Source: Billgrantia montanilacus (GTDB lineage Bacteria > Pseudomonadota > Gammaproteobacteria > Pseudomonadales > Halomonadaceae). Taken from it: a DNA stretch of 64,000 nt. The first letter of the stretch is position 1. The number at the start of each line of letters is the position of its first letter. The position numbers and the translations under genes are program-made. The notes under the pieces were generated by a model. It ran no database searches, was not told where the DNA came from, and saw only the letters and a list, made by a program, of their open reading frames with translations. The stretch is taken from the NCBI RefSeq assembly GCF_003336675.1, contig NZ_QPII01000003.1, positions 1-64,000 on the forward strand. Reading direction: 5' to 3'. This document shows positions 45,815 through 59,439 of the stretch, in pieces.

Positions 45815-45892
45815 GACAAGGTCCTCCCATGCTGTGGGAGCCTGAGGGGCGCAGGCTCCGCGGCTATCGTCGCTGCGACAGATTCGGCTCGT

Positions 45893-45938
45893 AAAAAAGC
45901 GGGACGAAGCCGATAAAAGAACCGGTTTCATCCCGCTT
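45893..45938 (-). terminator. Terminator or attenuator between dapB and carA
   Basis: On the minus strand, AAGCGGGATGAA pairs with TTCGTCCCGCTT (one G-U pair), an inner CCG/CGG helix, then six T. It lies 125 bases past the dapB stop and about 80 bases before the carA start. It may end dapB or act as an attenuator in a carA leader. Confidence 0.85.
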
Positions 45939-46009
45939 GTTGTCATATTCTTCGGGGGCTGGCAAACGCAACAAGCGCGCAGTGATGACTGCTATTTTCA
46001 GGCGCCCGG

Positions 46010-46021
46010 CCAAAATTTTGG
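46010..46021. repeat. Palindrome CCAAAATTTTGG in the dapB-carA region
   Basis: A perfect 12-base palindrome upstream of the carA terminator hairpin, 42 bases past the dapB stop. Operator-like, but no regulator can be named; by chance one is expected rarely in GC-rich sequence. Confidence 0.4.
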
Positions 46022-46062
46022 GGATATTACAGGATTCGATCTCATTTGGCTACCGCGATGGC

Positions 46063-48983
<2,921 letters not shown>

Positions 48984-48987
<4 letters not shown>

Positions 48988-49895
48988 CCAGTGTCGCGCC
49001 GGCCATTCTGGCACAACAGCATGCCGATGGCGGCAAGCACCAGGGCACTGCCCGGCAGCCAGTGCCAGCCGATCTGCTCGGGTGCGGTGACGAACAGCAG
49101 CAGCATGGAGACGAAGGGCACCAGATAGCCGTAGGCGGTGACGGCCCCGGGGGTCAACGCCGAGGTGGCCCGCTGCATCAGCCAGAAGGTCAGGGCACTG
49201 GAGAACAGCCCCAGGTAGGTCACCAGCAGCAGGTCCTGCCAGGGCATCGACATGAGCTCGGCGGCGGGCTCGATGGCCAACCCCAGCAGGCCGATCCATA
49301 CCCCGCCCATTCCCAGGCTCCAGAAGGTGCGCACCGAGGCCGCTTCCGGCAGCCAGCCATGGCCGAGCCCCCACTTGCTCAGCACCGGGTAGAGTGCCGA
49401 GGAGACACAGCCGAGGAAGAACACCGCCTCGCCGATGCCGAACTGGAGTCCTTCGCCATGCCCCATCGACTCGGCAACGGCCAGCCCCAGCGCCCCCATG
49501 GCGCCCAGCGCAAGAATCGCCGGCAGCTGCCAGGTCAGCCGTTCGACGCGAAAGCCCAGCCCCAGCAGGAAGGCCAGCAGCGGCACGGTGACGTAGAGCG
49601 TCGACATGGAAAGCGCCGTGGCGTGATGCGCCGCCCAGAACATGGCGCCGAAGAAACCGGCCAGGCAGAGGCCCATCAGGCTATAGAGGGGCAGTAGCCG
49701 CCAGGAGGGCAGGAAATCAGCCGAGCGGCGCGCCAGCCACCAGAGCCCCGCGCAGGCGATGGCGAAGCGCAGCGCGGTCAGCGACAGCGGCGGCAGCTGG
49801 CTCATCAGCTCGACGGCGGGAAACGACAGCCCCACCAGCGCCGCCCACAGCAGCATGCCCAGGTGGGCGGCGCGGGGCGACACCGGGACGTTCAA
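48984..49895 (-). CDS. EamA/DMT superfamily transporter
   Basis: Inner-membrane drug/metabolite transporter of 303 residues with about ten hydrophobic helices in two EamA repeats (about 10-145 and 155-295). Substrate unknown; amino-acid or metabolite exporter is typical. The TTG start at 49895 overlaps the DUF2218 stop by four bases (TTGA), and a GTG 12 bases further in is an alternative. Tail-to-tail overlap with the Clp1-RNase Z gene. Confidence 0.85.
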
Positions 49896-50173
49896 TTTTC
49901 CCAGACGATATCCAGATCCTCGTCACCCGCCATGCGCTGAAGGTGGGCATCCAGCACGCCCTCCAGGCGATCGAGGCTCTCCTCCTCCAGCGCCTCGAGG
50001 GCCACCACCAGCTTGCCCGGCTCGACCTGCATCAGGCAGGAGCCCTCCTCGAAGACCACCCGGCTCTCGGTCTCGCCCTGCTCCACCTCCAGCTTGTGCG
50101 CCCAGTGCTTGCACAGCCGGTTCATCAGCTTCGCAGCTGACTCGGTAGCGATCTCCGTTCGCGACATCGGCAT
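49892..50173 (-). CDS. DUF2218 family protein
   Basis: Short cytoplasmic protein of 93 residues (MPMSRTEIATESAAKLMNRL...) matching DUF2218: KLMNRLCKHWAHKLEVEQG, FEEGSCLMQVEPGKL and a C-terminal DAHLQRMAGDEDLDIVWEN. Function unknown. The ATG at 50173 is chosen because GGAGG lies five bases upstream; that GGAGG is itself inside an ATGGAGG that could start four codons earlier. The long open frame extending upstream into dnaJ (to 50908) is antisense chance. Confidence 0.82.
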   Translation of the reverse strand: MPMSRTEIATESAAKLMNRLCKHWAHKLEVEQGETESRVVFEEGSCLMQVEPGKLVVALEALEEESLDRLEGVLDAHLQRMAGDEDLDIVWEN

Positions 50174-50309
50174 GACGACCTCCATTCGTTTTCGATTGAA
50201 CGCATAGACTAGGACGATCCGGGTAGGCAATACCAGTCCCGAGCCTGGCGAACGCAGTGTTCGACAAAATGGCTCATCGACTCGACGCCCCACTCGATGA
50301 GCCTGCTGG

Positions 50310-50350
50310 AAAAACAAGACCCCGGCTCCTTGCGGTGGCCGGGGTCTTGT
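50310..50350 (-). terminator. Intrinsic terminator after dnaJ
   Basis: Perfect 13-bp stem ACAAGACCCCGGC / GCCGGGGTCTTGT with an 11-base loop and T5 on the minus strand, 24 bases past the dnaJ stop. Closes the grpE-dnaK-dnaJ cluster. Confidence 0.9.
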
Positions 50351-50373
50351 CTGCCGAGCTGTAGCCGGAAGCC

Positions 50374-51528
50374 CTACGGCTTCATATCCTCGAAGAACTT
50401 CTTCACGCCGTCGAAGAAGCCGCTCTTCTTGGGCGAGTGGTGGGCGCTGTTGGTGCCCCCCAGGCTTTCCTGGAGCTGGCGCAGCAGGTCCTTCTGCTCG
50501 TCGTTGAGGTTGACCGGCGTCTCGACCACCACCTTGCACAGCAGGTCGCCGGGAGGGCCACCGCGCACCGGCTTGACGCCCTTGCCGCGCAGGCGGAACA
50601 GCCGGCCGGTCTGGGTCTCGGGCGGAATCTTGAGCTTGACCCGGCCGTCCAGCGTCGGCACTTCCAGCTCGCCGCCCAGGGCGGCGTCGATGAAGTTGAT
50701 CGGCACGTCGCAGTGCAGGTGCTTGCCGTCGCGCTGGAAGATGTGGTGCGGCTTGATCGCCACCTGCACGTAGAGATCGCCGGGGGGCCCGCCGTTCACG
50801 CCGGACTCGCCCTCGCCGTTGAGCCGGATGCGATCGCCGGTATCCACGCCGGCCGGGATCTTCACCGACAGGGTGCGGGTCTCGCGCACGCGGCCTTCGC
50901 CGTGGCACTTGTGGCAGGGCACCTTGATGTGCACGCCGCTGCCGTGGCAGGTGGGGCAGGTCTGCTGCACGGCGAAGAAGCCCTGCTGCATGCGCACCTG
51001 GCCGTGGCCGTTACAGGTGGGACAGGTCTCCTTGCTGGAGCCCGGCTCAGCACCCTGGCCGTCGCAGCGCTCGCACTCCACGTGGCGGGGCACGCGGATG
51101 TCGACGGTGGTGCCGGAAACTGCGCTCTCCAGGTCCAGCTCCAGGTTGTAGCGCAGGTCGCTGCCCCGCTGCGGCGCGTGGGGGCTGCGCCGGCCGCCGC
51201 CACCGCCGAAGATGTCGCCGAACACGTCGCCGAAGATATCGCTGAAGCCGCCGGCTCCCGCGCCGCCGCCGAAACCACCGGCACCGAAGCCGCCGGCCTG
51301 GCCGTCGACGCCGGCATGGCCGAACTGGTCGTAGGCAGCACGCTTCTCGCCGTCGCTCAGGATCTCGTAGGCTTCGGAGACTTCCCGAAACCGCTCGGCC
51401 GAGCTTTCGTCATCCGGATTGCGGTCCGGATGGTATTTCTGTGCCAGGCGTCGGTAGGCCTTCTTTATGTCTTTCGTGTCGGCCCCGCGCTCGACGCCGA
51501 GCACTTCGTAATAATCGCGTTTGGACAT
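50374..51528 (-). CDS. dnaJ: Chaperone DnaJ (Hsp40)
   Basis: Co-chaperone that stimulates DnaK ATPase and delivers clients. 384 residues: J domain (HPD in KYHPDRN), Gly/Phe-rich region (about 75-125, [17 protein letters not shown]), four CxxCxGxG zinc repeats (about 145-215: [32 protein letters not shown]) and C-terminal peptide-binding domains. 106 bases downstream of dnaK. Confidence 0.97.
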   Translation of the reverse strand: MSKRDYYEVLGVERGADTKDIKKAYRRLAQKYHPDRNPDDESSAERFREVSEAYEILSDGEKRAAYDQFGHAGVDGQAGGFGAGGFGGGAGAGGFSDIFGDVFGDIFGGGGGRRSPHAPQRGSDLRYNLELDLESAVSGTTVDIRVPRHVECERCDGQGAEPGSSKETCPTCNGHGQVRMQQGFFAVQQTCPTCHGSGVHIKVPCHKCHGEGRVRETRTLSVKIPAGVDTGDRIRLNGEGESGVNGGPPGDLYVQVAIKPHHIFQRDGKHLHCDVPINFIDAALGGELEVPTLDGRVKLKIPPETQTGRLFRLRGKGVKPVRGGPPGDLLCKVVVETPVNLNDEQKDLLRQLQESLGGTNSAHHSPKKSGFFDGVKKFFEDMKP

Positions 51529-51634
51529 GGGTCCATGCGCCTCCTGGTCTAGGCAGTTATCGCCTGATCCGCGGAAACGGCAACGCGGGAGTCATCCCCC
51601 CGCGCTGCCGTCGGCCGTGGCATACCTTCGACGA

Positions 51635-53566
<1,932 letters not shown>

Positions 53567-53630
53567 AGGAAATCCTCGAAAAGTCGTTGCTTGAATTCGT
53601 CTCTGCGGCGCTTGCCGCGGGGTTGTCGTC

Positions 53631-53660
53631 TATCTGGGGGGCAGTGTCTGCTTTTTCAAG
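53631..53660 (-). promoter_or_regulatory. Sigma32 heat-shock promoter of dnaK
   Basis: On the minus strand, CTTGAAA (53654-53660) and CCCCAGATA (53631-53639) with 14 bases between, close to the sigma32 consensus CTTGAAA-N13-17-CCCCATNT. It lies 65 bases before the dnaK start. Confidence 0.7.
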
Positions 53661-53702
53661 TCCTGCCCCTATTTCAGATGATCTACCCGTTGCGATGACC
53701 GA

Positions 53703-54332
53703 CTAGCTGGCAGCCTTGCTGACCACCACCATGGCCGGGCGCACCAGGCGACCGTTGAGCAGGTAGCCCTTCTGCATCACTTCCATCACGCTGTTGGGCT
53801 CGAGCTCGGGATTGGGCACCATGGCCATGGCCTCGTGGTACTGGGGGTCGAAGGGCTCGCCCTGTGGGTCAACCGCCTCGACGCCGAACTTGCCCAGCAC
53901 ATCGTGCTGCATCTTGAGGGTCATCGAGACCCCCTCCCGGTGAGCCTCGCTGGCGTCCTCGCCCATGGCCTCCAGCGCCTTCTCCAAGCTGTCGACCACC
54001 GGCAGCAGCTCCTTGACGAAGCGCTCGAGGGCGAACTTGCGCGCCTTCTCGGCCTCCTGCTCGGCGCGCCGGCGCACATTCTGCGCCTCGGCTGCCGTGC
54101 GCAGCACCTGATCCTTGGCCTCGGCCAGGCTCTCCTCGAGCTCGGCGACCTGGGCGGCCAGCATCTCGGCCTCGGGGTTGTCGCCCACTTCGGCCTGCTC
54201 GGCCAGCGCCTCGGCCTCGTCGGCCGCCTCGATGGCCTCGCCTTCGAGCTCACCCTCCACGGGCTGCGGTTCGGCCTCTTCTTCGCGCCTTGCCAGCTCG
54301 TCGTCCAGCGGGGTCTGGGGTTCTTTAGCCAT
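53703..54332 (-). CDS. grpE: Nucleotide exchange factor GrpE
   Basis: Releases ADP from DnaK. 209 residues: acidic N-terminal region (about 1-50, [20 protein letters not shown]), long coiled coil (about 50-130), and beta domain with [11 protein letters not shown] and [17 protein letters not shown]. The ATG at 54332 follows CAGGAGATG; the extra 23 upstream residues are not conserved. First gene of grpE-dnaK-dnaJ. Confidence 0.96.
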   Translation of the reverse strand: MAKEPQTPLDDELARREEEAEPQPVEGELEGEAIEAADEAEALAEQAEVGDNPEAEMLAAQVAELEESLAEAKDQVLRTAAEAQNVRRRAEQEAEKARKFALERFVKELLPVVDSLEKALEAMGEDASEAHREGVSMTLKMQHDVLGKFGVEAVDPQGEPFDPQYHEAMAMVPNPELEPNSVMEVMQKGYLLNGRLVRPAMVVVSKAAS

Positions 54333-54410
54333 GAACATCTCCTGAAACGGTGAATCGGCCCCGCGGGCCGAACAGGATTCGGGTTGGCGATAGCATCGCA
54401 ATCTGCCGCC

Positions 54411-54439
54411 TATATGGGGGCCACGACGAAAATCTCAAG
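54411..54439 (-). promoter_or_regulatory. Sigma32 heat-shock promoter of grpE
   Basis: On the minus strand, CTTGAGA (54433-54439) and CCCCATATA (54411-54419) with 13 bases between, a close match to CTTGAAA...CCCCATNT. It lies about 80 bases before grpE. Confidence 0.78.
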
Positions 54440-54468
54440 AAAAAACACCCAAGGAATTGACATGTGCA

Positions 54469-54497
54469 TTGAGAGAGACGGTCGTCTACTGTATAAA
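54469..54497 (+). promoter_or_regulatory. Sigma70 promoter upstream of recN
   Basis: TTGAGA (54469-54474), 17-base spacer, TATAAA (54492-54497). The -10 overlaps CTGTATAAAAACTCAT, which keeps only the left half of a LexA-type box (CTGT-N8-ACAG), so SOS control is plausible but not shown. The 130-base leader to the start contains a 10-base direct repeat ACGAGCCGTC (54550 and 54591). Confidence 0.55.
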
Positions 54498-54625
54498 AAC
54501 TCATTAAAGGTGTATGGATATCCAGCCTGCTGCTCAGGCCAGCTGTTGTGACGAGCCGTCTGCAATGAATTGTCTCAACGAACTGTCACAACGAGCCGTC
54601 GAGAGCCAAGGCGCCGGGAGGAAAG

Positions 54626-56302
54626 ATGCTGACTCAGCTTGCCATTCGAGACTATGCCATCGTCGAACGCCTCGACCTGGAGCTTGCCGGCGGCATGACC
54701 GCCATTACCGGCGAGACCGGGGCCGGCAAGTCGATCCTGCTCGGCGCCCTGGGGCTGTGCCTGGGCGAACGCGCCGATGCCGGCAGCATTCGCCACGGCT
54801 GCGAGCGTGCCGACCTCAGCGCCCGCTTCGATATCGCCGCACTGCCAGCCGCCCGCGCCTGGCTCACAGAACGCGAACTGCCCGCCGACGATTGCCTGCT
54901 GCGCCGCGTGGTGACCGCGGCCGGCCGCTCCAAGGCGTGGATCAACGGCCAGCCGGCGACCATCGCCGACCTCAAGGCCCTGGGCGAGCACCTGGTGGAG
55001 ATTCACGGCCAGCACGCCCATCAGGCGCTGTTGCGTGAGGAGACCCACCTGCGCCTGCTCGACGATTTCGCCGGCCAGCGCACGGCAGTGACCGAGCTGG
55101 CCGAGACCTTCCGCAGCTGGCAGGCCGCCCGCCGCCGGCTCAAGCGGCTGGCCGAGAGCGGCGACGAAGTGCAGGCACGGCGGCAGCTGTTGCGCTATCA
55201 GGTCGAGGAGCTGGACGCCCTGGCCCTGGGGGACGACGAGCTGGCGACCCTGGAGCGCGAGCAGGAGCTGCTCGCCCATGCCGAGGAAACCATTCGCGAG
55301 GCCCAGTTCGCCGCCGACTGCTGTGACAGCGACGAGGGCGGCGCGCTATCGCTGTTGCACCAGGCGAGCAGCCGCCTCGGCGTGCTGCCGGGCCACGCCC
55401 AGGGCGGGCTGGCCGAGGCGCTGAGCATGCTGGGCGAGGCACGTATCCAGATCGAGGAGGCGGCACGGGAGCTGCACCGCTTCGTCGATACCACCGAGCT
55501 GGACCCGGAGCAGCTGGCCTGGGTCGAGTCGCGGCTGAGCGAAGTCCACCGCATCGCCCGCAAGCATCACGTCATGCCGGAAGAGCTGCCCAGCCTGCAG
55601 CTGCGGCTGCAGGCAGAGCTGGAAGGCCTGGAGGGAGGGGAACACGACCTGGAGGCGCTGCGCGCCGAGGTGGAGGCCCTGCGCGATTCCTGGCGCCAGC
55701 AGGCCCGCAGCGTCAGCGAGGCGAGACAGCGAGCGGCCACCCGGTTCGGCAAGGCGGTCCAGGAGCAGCTGGCCTTCCTGGCCATGGGCAAGGCGCGCTT
55801 CGAGGTTGAAGTGGAAGCCCGCGAGATGCCGGCCGCCGATGGCCTGGAGGGCATCCGCTTCCTGATCAGCGCCAACCCCGGCCAGCCGCCTCGCCCGCTC
55901 TCCAAGGTGGCCTCCGGCGGCGAGCTGTCGCGCATCAGCCTGGCGATCCAGGTGGTGGCGGCACGCCACTCGACCATTCCCAGCCTGATATTCGACGAGG
56001 TGGATGTCGGCGTCTCGGGCGCCACCGCCGAGATCGTCGGCCAGCTGCTGCGGCGGCTCGGCACCGACGGACAGGTCATGACCGTGACCCACCTGCCCCA
56101 GGTGGCCGCCCAGGCCCACCACCACCTGCATATCGAGAAGCAGGCACGGCGCAACACCACGCAGACTCGCATGGCGCTACTCGACGAAGCCGGCCGCGTC
56201 AGCGAGCTGGCTCGCATGCTGGGCGGGGTGAACCTCTCCGACCGCACCCTGGCTCACGCCCGGGAGATGCTCGACGCCAGCCAGCAGAGCGCGCACCACT
56301 GA
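54626..56302 (+). CDS. recN: DNA repair protein RecN
   Basis: SMC-like ATPase for double-strand break repair. 558 residues: Walker A GETGAGKS (about 30-37), two coiled-coil segments (about 150-235 and 310-375), ABC signature ASGGELSRISLA and Walker B LIFDEVDVGVSG with D-loop and H-loop VTHLPQVAA. ATG at 54626 has GGAGGAAAG just before it. Divergent from grpE, the usual E. coli/Pseudomonas order. Confidence 0.96.
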   Translation: MLTQLAIRDYAIVERLDLELAGGMTAITGETGAGKSILLGALGLCLGERADAGSIRHGCERADLSARFDIAALPAARAWLTERELPADDCLLRRVVTAAGRSKAWINGQPATIADLKALGEHLVEIHGQHAHQALLREETHLRLLDDFAGQRTAVTELAETFRSWQAARRRLKRLAESGDEVQARRQLLRYQVEELDALALGDDELATLEREQELLAHAEETIREAQFAADCCDSDEGGALSLLHQASSRLGVLPGHAQGGLAEALSMLGEARIQIEEAARELHRFVDTTELDPEQLAWVESRLSEVHRIARKHHVMPEELPSLQLRLQAELEGLEGGEHDLEALRAEVEALRDSWRQQARSVSEARQRAATRFGKAVQEQLAFLAMGKARFEVEVEAREMPAADGLEGIRFLISANPGQPPRPLSKVASGGELSRISLAIQVVAARHSTIPSLIFDEVDVGVSGATAEIVGQLLRRLGTDGQVMTVTHLPQVAAQAHHHLHIEKQARRNTTQTRMALLDEAGRVSELARMLGGVNLSDRTLAHAREMLDASQQSAHH

Positions 56303-56336
56303 GTGCCCTTCATGCGCCACCCTCCGCAACAGACGA

Positions 56337-56370
56337 CAGCGACCCCGCACCTTTCGGAGCGGGGTCGCTG
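56337..56370. terminator. Bidirectional terminator between recN and fur
   Basis: Perfect 12-bp stem CAGCGACCCCGC / GCGGGGTCGCTG with a 10-base loop. U-tracts are short on both strands, so strength is moderate. Confidence 0.7.
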
Positions 56371-56377
56371 TTGTCTG

Positions 56378-56422
56378 TGGAATCGGCGAACCTGGAATCA
56401 GCGGGCCTGGAATCGGCTAGCC
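56378..56422. repeat. Three tandem 15-bp repeats downstream of fur
   Basis: Three imperfect copies of TGGAATCGGCGAACC (56378-56392, 56393-56407, 56408-56422), period 15. They lie just past the fur stop, between fur and its terminator, and are in phase with a translatable minus frame (ADSR-like units), though no protein-coding gene is supported there. Confidence 0.7.
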
Positions 56423-56433
56423 TTGCCGGCGTA

Positions 56434-56850
56434 TCAGGCGGAACCGCGGGGGCGCACGTAGAGCACCAGGGCATGGTCAACGAGCTCGAAGCCATGCTCT
56501 TCGGCGATCTCTTTCTGACGCCGCTCGATGGTCTCGTCGAAGAATTCTATGATCTCGCCGCTGTCCAGGCACACCATGTGGTCATGATGCTCTTCCTGGG
56601 AAATCTCGAACACGGCGTGGCCGCCGTCGAAATTGTGGCGAATCACCAGGCCGGCTGACTCGAACTGGGTCAGCACTCGATAGACGGTGGCCAGGCCCAC
56701 GTCTTCTCCGGCATCCAGCAGTGACTTGTAGACATCCTCGGCGCTCAGGTGGTGCTGGCCCGTAGCATTCTCGAGAATCTGCAGGATTTTCACGCGGGGC
56801 AAGGTGACCTTGAGGCCCGCCTTGCGCAGTTCATGGTTCTGGTCGGCCAT
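56434..56850 (-). CDS. fur: Ferric uptake regulator Fur
   Basis: Iron-responsive repressor. 138 residues: winged-helix domain (1-80, ATVYRVLTQFESAGLV) and dimerisation/metal domain with HHDHMVCLDSGEIIEF. The E. coli CxxC structural zinc pair is reduced to a single Cys (CLDS), as I recall for Pseudomonas Fur. Start MADQNHELRK at 56850; the longer frame overlaps bamE. Divergent from bamE (73 bases), the conserved gammaproteobacterial pairing. Confidence 0.95.
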   Translation of the reverse strand: MADQNHELRKAGLKVTLPRVKILQILENATGQHHLSAEDVYKSLLDAGEDVGLATVYRVLTQFESAGLVIRHNFDGGHAVFEISQEEHHDHMVCLDSGEIIEFFDETIERRQKEIAEEHGFELVDHALVLYVRPRGSA

Positions 56851-56922
56851 GTTAGCTCTTCGCAGTATCAGGTAGGGTCGGGTATGATCGACCGAATCCA
56901 CGATAGTGAAGAACGGACCCAA

Positions 56923-57390
56923 ATGCAAAAGCTGATCAAGACCGCCACTCTTATCCTCGCCCTGACCCTGGTCAGCGGCTGTGTGTACAAGCGCGACCTG
57001 ACCCAGGGTAATTACATTACCGAGGGCATGGTCGAACAGCTGCAACCCGGCATGAGCCGCGACCAGGTCGTGGGAGTTCTGGGGCGCCCGCTGCTGGAAG
57101 CGCCTTTCGATGCCAACCAGTGGGACTACATCTTCCGGCTCGACGAGGCCTATGGCGGCGTACAGCAGCGTCGCGTGACGCTGACCTTTGACAATGAGCG
57201 GCTGGTCGATATCCAACGGCGTGGCGACTTCTCCGAGGATATCCAGCTTCGTGCACAGGATGGCGCGGGCCCTGCCGTCGAAGGCGCCAACCCCATGGAC
57301 GCGATACCGGAGACCCAGCCACAAACCACGCCTGAAGCGGGCGGCACCCTGCCGCAAGGTGGCGAGCCGGCTTCGACCGAGCCGCTCTAG
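56923..57390 (+). CDS. bamE: Outer membrane assembly lipoprotein BamE
   Basis: BAM complex lipoprotein (SmpA/OmlA). 155 residues with a lipobox LVSGC (Cys about residue 21), the core QGNYITEGMVEQLQPGMSRDQVVGVLG and a Gln/Pro/Ala-rich tail of some 45 residues after the conserved fold, longer than in E. coli. ATG at 56923 gives a clean type II signal peptide (MQKLIKTATLILALTL). Divergent from fur, convergent with ratB. Confidence 0.93.
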   Translation: MQKLIKTATLILALTLVSGCVYKRDLTQGNYITEGMVEQLQPGMSRDQVVGVLGRPLLEAPFDANQWDYIFRLDEAYGGVQQRRVTLTFDNERLVDIQRRGDFSEDIQLRAQDGAGPAVEGANPMDAIPETQPQTTPEAGGTLPQGGEPASTEPL

Positions 57391-57403
57391 CTCGTAGGCC
57401 GGG

Positions 57404-57724
57404 TTATTGCCGAGCGCGTGCCGCGCGCTCGGCACGCGCCGCCTTGGGATCGATCGTGAGCGGGCGATAGACCTCGACTCGATCCCCTTCCCGCAGCGCC
57501 TGAACGTCGGGGTCGCGTACCGGCTTGCCGAAGATGCCCAGGTCGGCCCGTTCGAAGATTTCGGGGGCCACTTCCGGGAAATGCTTGGCCAGCTCGGCCT
57601 GGGCCACCGCCTGGCGCACAGTCGTACCCTCGGCCACCGTCAGGGCGACGATGCGCTGCCTCTCGGCAAGGGCAAAGGCCACCTCGACATGAATGCCCCC
57701 CCCACTAGCGGCCATAGACGTCAT
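57404..57724 (-). CDS. ratB: RnfH family protein (RatB)
   Basis: Ubiquitin-like-fold RnfH protein of unknown role, about 106 residues, with VEVAFALAERQRIVALTVAEGTTVRQAVAQ and GIFGKPVRDPDVQALREGDRVEVYRPL. It overlaps the ratA end by 20 bases. Candidate starts at 57724 and 57715 lack a strong ribosome site, so translation is probably coupled to ratA. In E. coli the same ratA-ratB pair precedes bamE on the other strand. Confidence 0.85.
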   Translation of the reverse strand: MTSMAASGGGIHVEVAFALAERQRIVALTVAEGTTVRQAVAQAELAKHFPEVAPEIFERADLGIFGKPVRDPDVQALREGDRVEVYRPLTIDPKAARAERAARARQ

Positions 57725-58139
57725 CGGCACGCCGCGTGAAGGAATCCACCAGTTGCCCGGCCACCTGCTGGAACAGCTTGCCGAACGCCATGCCGAGCAG
57801 GCGGTTGGCAAACTCGAACTCCATCTCCAGGCAGACCTTGCAGCTGTCCTCACCCATGGGGATGAACAACCAGCGGCCGCGCAGGCGCTTGAAGGGGCCG
57901 CTCACCAGCGACATCTCGATGCGATCCGGCTCGATCAGGTCGTTGCGGGTCATGATGCTCTGCTCGATACCGGCCCGCCCCAGGGTCATCTCGCCGATCA
58001 GGTGCGACTCGTCTCGTTCGACCAACCGCGCCCGCCGACACCCGGGCAGGAACTCCGGGTAGCGCTCGAAATCGTTGACCAGATCGAACATGTCCTGAGG
58101 GGTGTGCCGCACCAGGGCGGAACGATTGACCGATGGCAT
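57705..58139 (-). CDS. ratA: Ribosome-associated START-domain protein RatA
   Basis: START/coenzyme Q-binding (COQ10-like) fold protein, 144 residues: MPSVNRSALVRHTPQDMFDLVNDFERYPEFLPGC and a C-terminal amphipathic helix (GMAFGKLFQQVAGQLVDSF). E. coli RatA was described as an inhibitor of 70S formation, while homologues bind ubiquinone; which applies here is unknown. ATG at 58139 has GGAG upstream. Divergent from smpB, standard synteny. Confidence 0.9.
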   Translation of the reverse strand: MPSVNRSALVRHTPQDMFDLVNDFERYPEFLPGCRRARLVERDESHLIGEMTLGRAGIEQSIMTRNDLIEPDRIEMSLVSGPFKRLRGRWLFIPMGEDSCKVCLEMEFEFANRLLGMAFGKLFQQVAGQLVDSFTRRADDVYGR

Positions 58140-58267
58140 GGAGCTCTCCGCTGACTTCACAGTGCCCAGGGCGTATCATGAGCGGTTATTTCACGCCTTG
58201 AATGGTATCACGCTTCCCCCCATATCGAAGGGGAGGTCGCCAAAGGCAGAACACGATACGAGGTACC

Positions 58268-58759
58268 ATGGCCATCAAGAAAGCCAAGGGCAAGGGCCCA
58301 GGCAGCAGCACCATCGCCCAGAACAAGAAGGCGCGCTTCGAGTACCATATCGACGAAACCTTCGAGGCCGGCCTGGTGCTGGCCGGCTGGGAAGTGAAGA
58401 GCCTTCGCGCCGGCAAGGCCCAGCTCACCGACACCTACATCCTGATCAAGGATGCCGAAGCGTGGCTGCTCGGCTGTCACATCATGCCGCTCAACACCGC
58501 CAGCACCCACGTGCTCGCCGACCCTACGCGCACCCGCAAGCTGCTGCTGCATCGCAAGGAGATCGCCAAGATCTTCTCGCGCACCCAGGAGAAAGGGCAC
58601 ACCTGCGTGCCGCTGAAGCTCTACTGGAAGGGCAACAAAGTGAAGTGTGAGCTGGCCCTGGTGACCGGCAAGAAGCTCCACGACAAGCGCGCCACCGAGA
58701 AGGACCGGGATTGGCAGCGCCAGAAGGGCCGCATCATGCGGGAGCAGACCAAGGCCTGA
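58268..58759 (+). CDS. smpB: SsrA-binding protein SmpB
   Basis: Carries tmRNA to stalled ribosomes. 163 residues: OB-like fold with [49 protein letters not shown] and a basic C-terminal helix ([20 protein letters not shown]) that enters the decoding site. ATG at 58268 ([10 protein letters not shown]). Directly upstream of ssrA. Confidence 0.97.
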   Translation: MAIKKAKGKGPGSSTIAQNKKARFEYHIDETFEAGLVLAGWEVKSLRAGKAQLTDTYILIKDAEAWLLGCHIMPLNTASTHVLADPTRTRKLLLHRKEIAKIFSRTQEKGHTCVPLKLYWKGNKVKCELALVTGKKLHDKRATEKDRDWQRQKGRIMREQTKA

Positions 58760-58805
58760 CGGGTTCCTGGGCTGCGTGAATCGATTGAACCCACTCAGCA
58801 AACAG

Positions 58806-58835
58806 GTGTCACAGTACTGCCCATGCTGATATGAT
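58806..58835 (+). promoter_or_regulatory. ssrA promoter
   Basis: TATGAT at 58830-58835 is an excellent -10 placed 12 bases before the mature 5' end; GTGTCA (58806-58811, 18-base spacer) or TGTCAC (17-base) is the weaker -35. Confidence 0.65.
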
Positions 58836-58846
58836 GGGCCTGCTAC

Positions 58847-59226
58847 GGGGGCGACATGGCTTCGACGCCGGTGACAACCTCCTAGGTGCATGCCGAGAGC
58901 GTGATGTATCTCGTAAATCCAACATCACGACTAAATAGTCGCAAACGACGACAACTACGCTCAGGGCGCGCTGGCAGCTTAATAGCTGTTAGCTTCTAGC
59001 CCGGCCCCGAAGCGATGTGCCCATTCATCGCGGACGGGATATGAGCTAAAGATGATGGGATCGCGGTTGACGGCGTCCTCACGTCAATCGCTAAACCTTT
59101 GAGGAATCGCGTTGCTGGATCCTGCCCGTTGGAGCCAGCTGCGTTAAACCAAAAAACGGACCTAAGCATGTAGAGCCGAAGAGCGAGTACCGGCGGACGC
59201 GGGTTCAATTCCCGCCGCCTCCACCA
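58847..59226 (+). ncRNA. ssrA: Transfer-messenger RNA (tmRNA)
   Basis: 380-nt tmRNA. Both tRNA-like halves are seen: 5' GGGGGCG and 3' CGCCTCC-ACCA pair as an acceptor stem (one G-U), with the T arm GCGGGTTCAATTCCCGC. The resume codon is GCA at 58941 and the tag reading frame encodes ANDDNYAQGALAA followed by TAA (58980-58982), the LAA ending being the usual degradation signal. Its 3' end is a known hot spot for island integration. Confidence 0.96.
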
Positions 59227-59238
59227 ATTAGCTAGACG

Positions 59239-59264
59239 AAAAAAGCACCTACGGGTGCTTTTTT
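59239..59264 (+). terminator. Intrinsic terminator of ssrA
   Basis: AAAAAAGCACC / GGTGCTTTTTT with a TACG loop, ending in six T. Begins 13 bases past the tmRNA CCA end. Confidence 0.93.
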
Positions 59265-59439
59265 CGTTTCATTGGCATGATTTGGCCTCTATTTTGGCCA
59301 GCTTTTCCTAGGGCATTAACTATCGCTGGCACAGAGGGGCCGGGCTGAATCTTCGCGTCCTTAACACCTCCTCAAGCATCCTACCTGAGCATCCTTGGTA
59401 AACAGGTGCGAGACCATGCAGGCAGGAAAATTCGAATCT
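59265..59439. other. Spacer between ssrA terminator and the guanidino operon
   Basis: 175 bases with no gene found. It includes two nearby copies of TTGGCC (around 59282-59300) but no repeat of the ssrA 3' end, so no attachment site is visible. No clear terminator for the leftward operon is seen. Confidence 0.3.

Noticed and set aside
49892..50908. 338-codon frame joining DUF2218 to an Arg-rich upstream part
   Set aside because: The upstream part is antisense-phase reading of dnaJ and its terminator; only the DUF2218 end has family similarity and a ribosome site.
54489..54504. LexA (SOS) box at recN
   Set aside because: Only the left half CTGT matches; the right half reads TCAT rather than ACAG.
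59265..59439. Attachment site just past ssrA
   Set aside because: No copy of the ssrA 3' end is present in the rest of the window and no integrase is seen, so only the GC shift supports an island.
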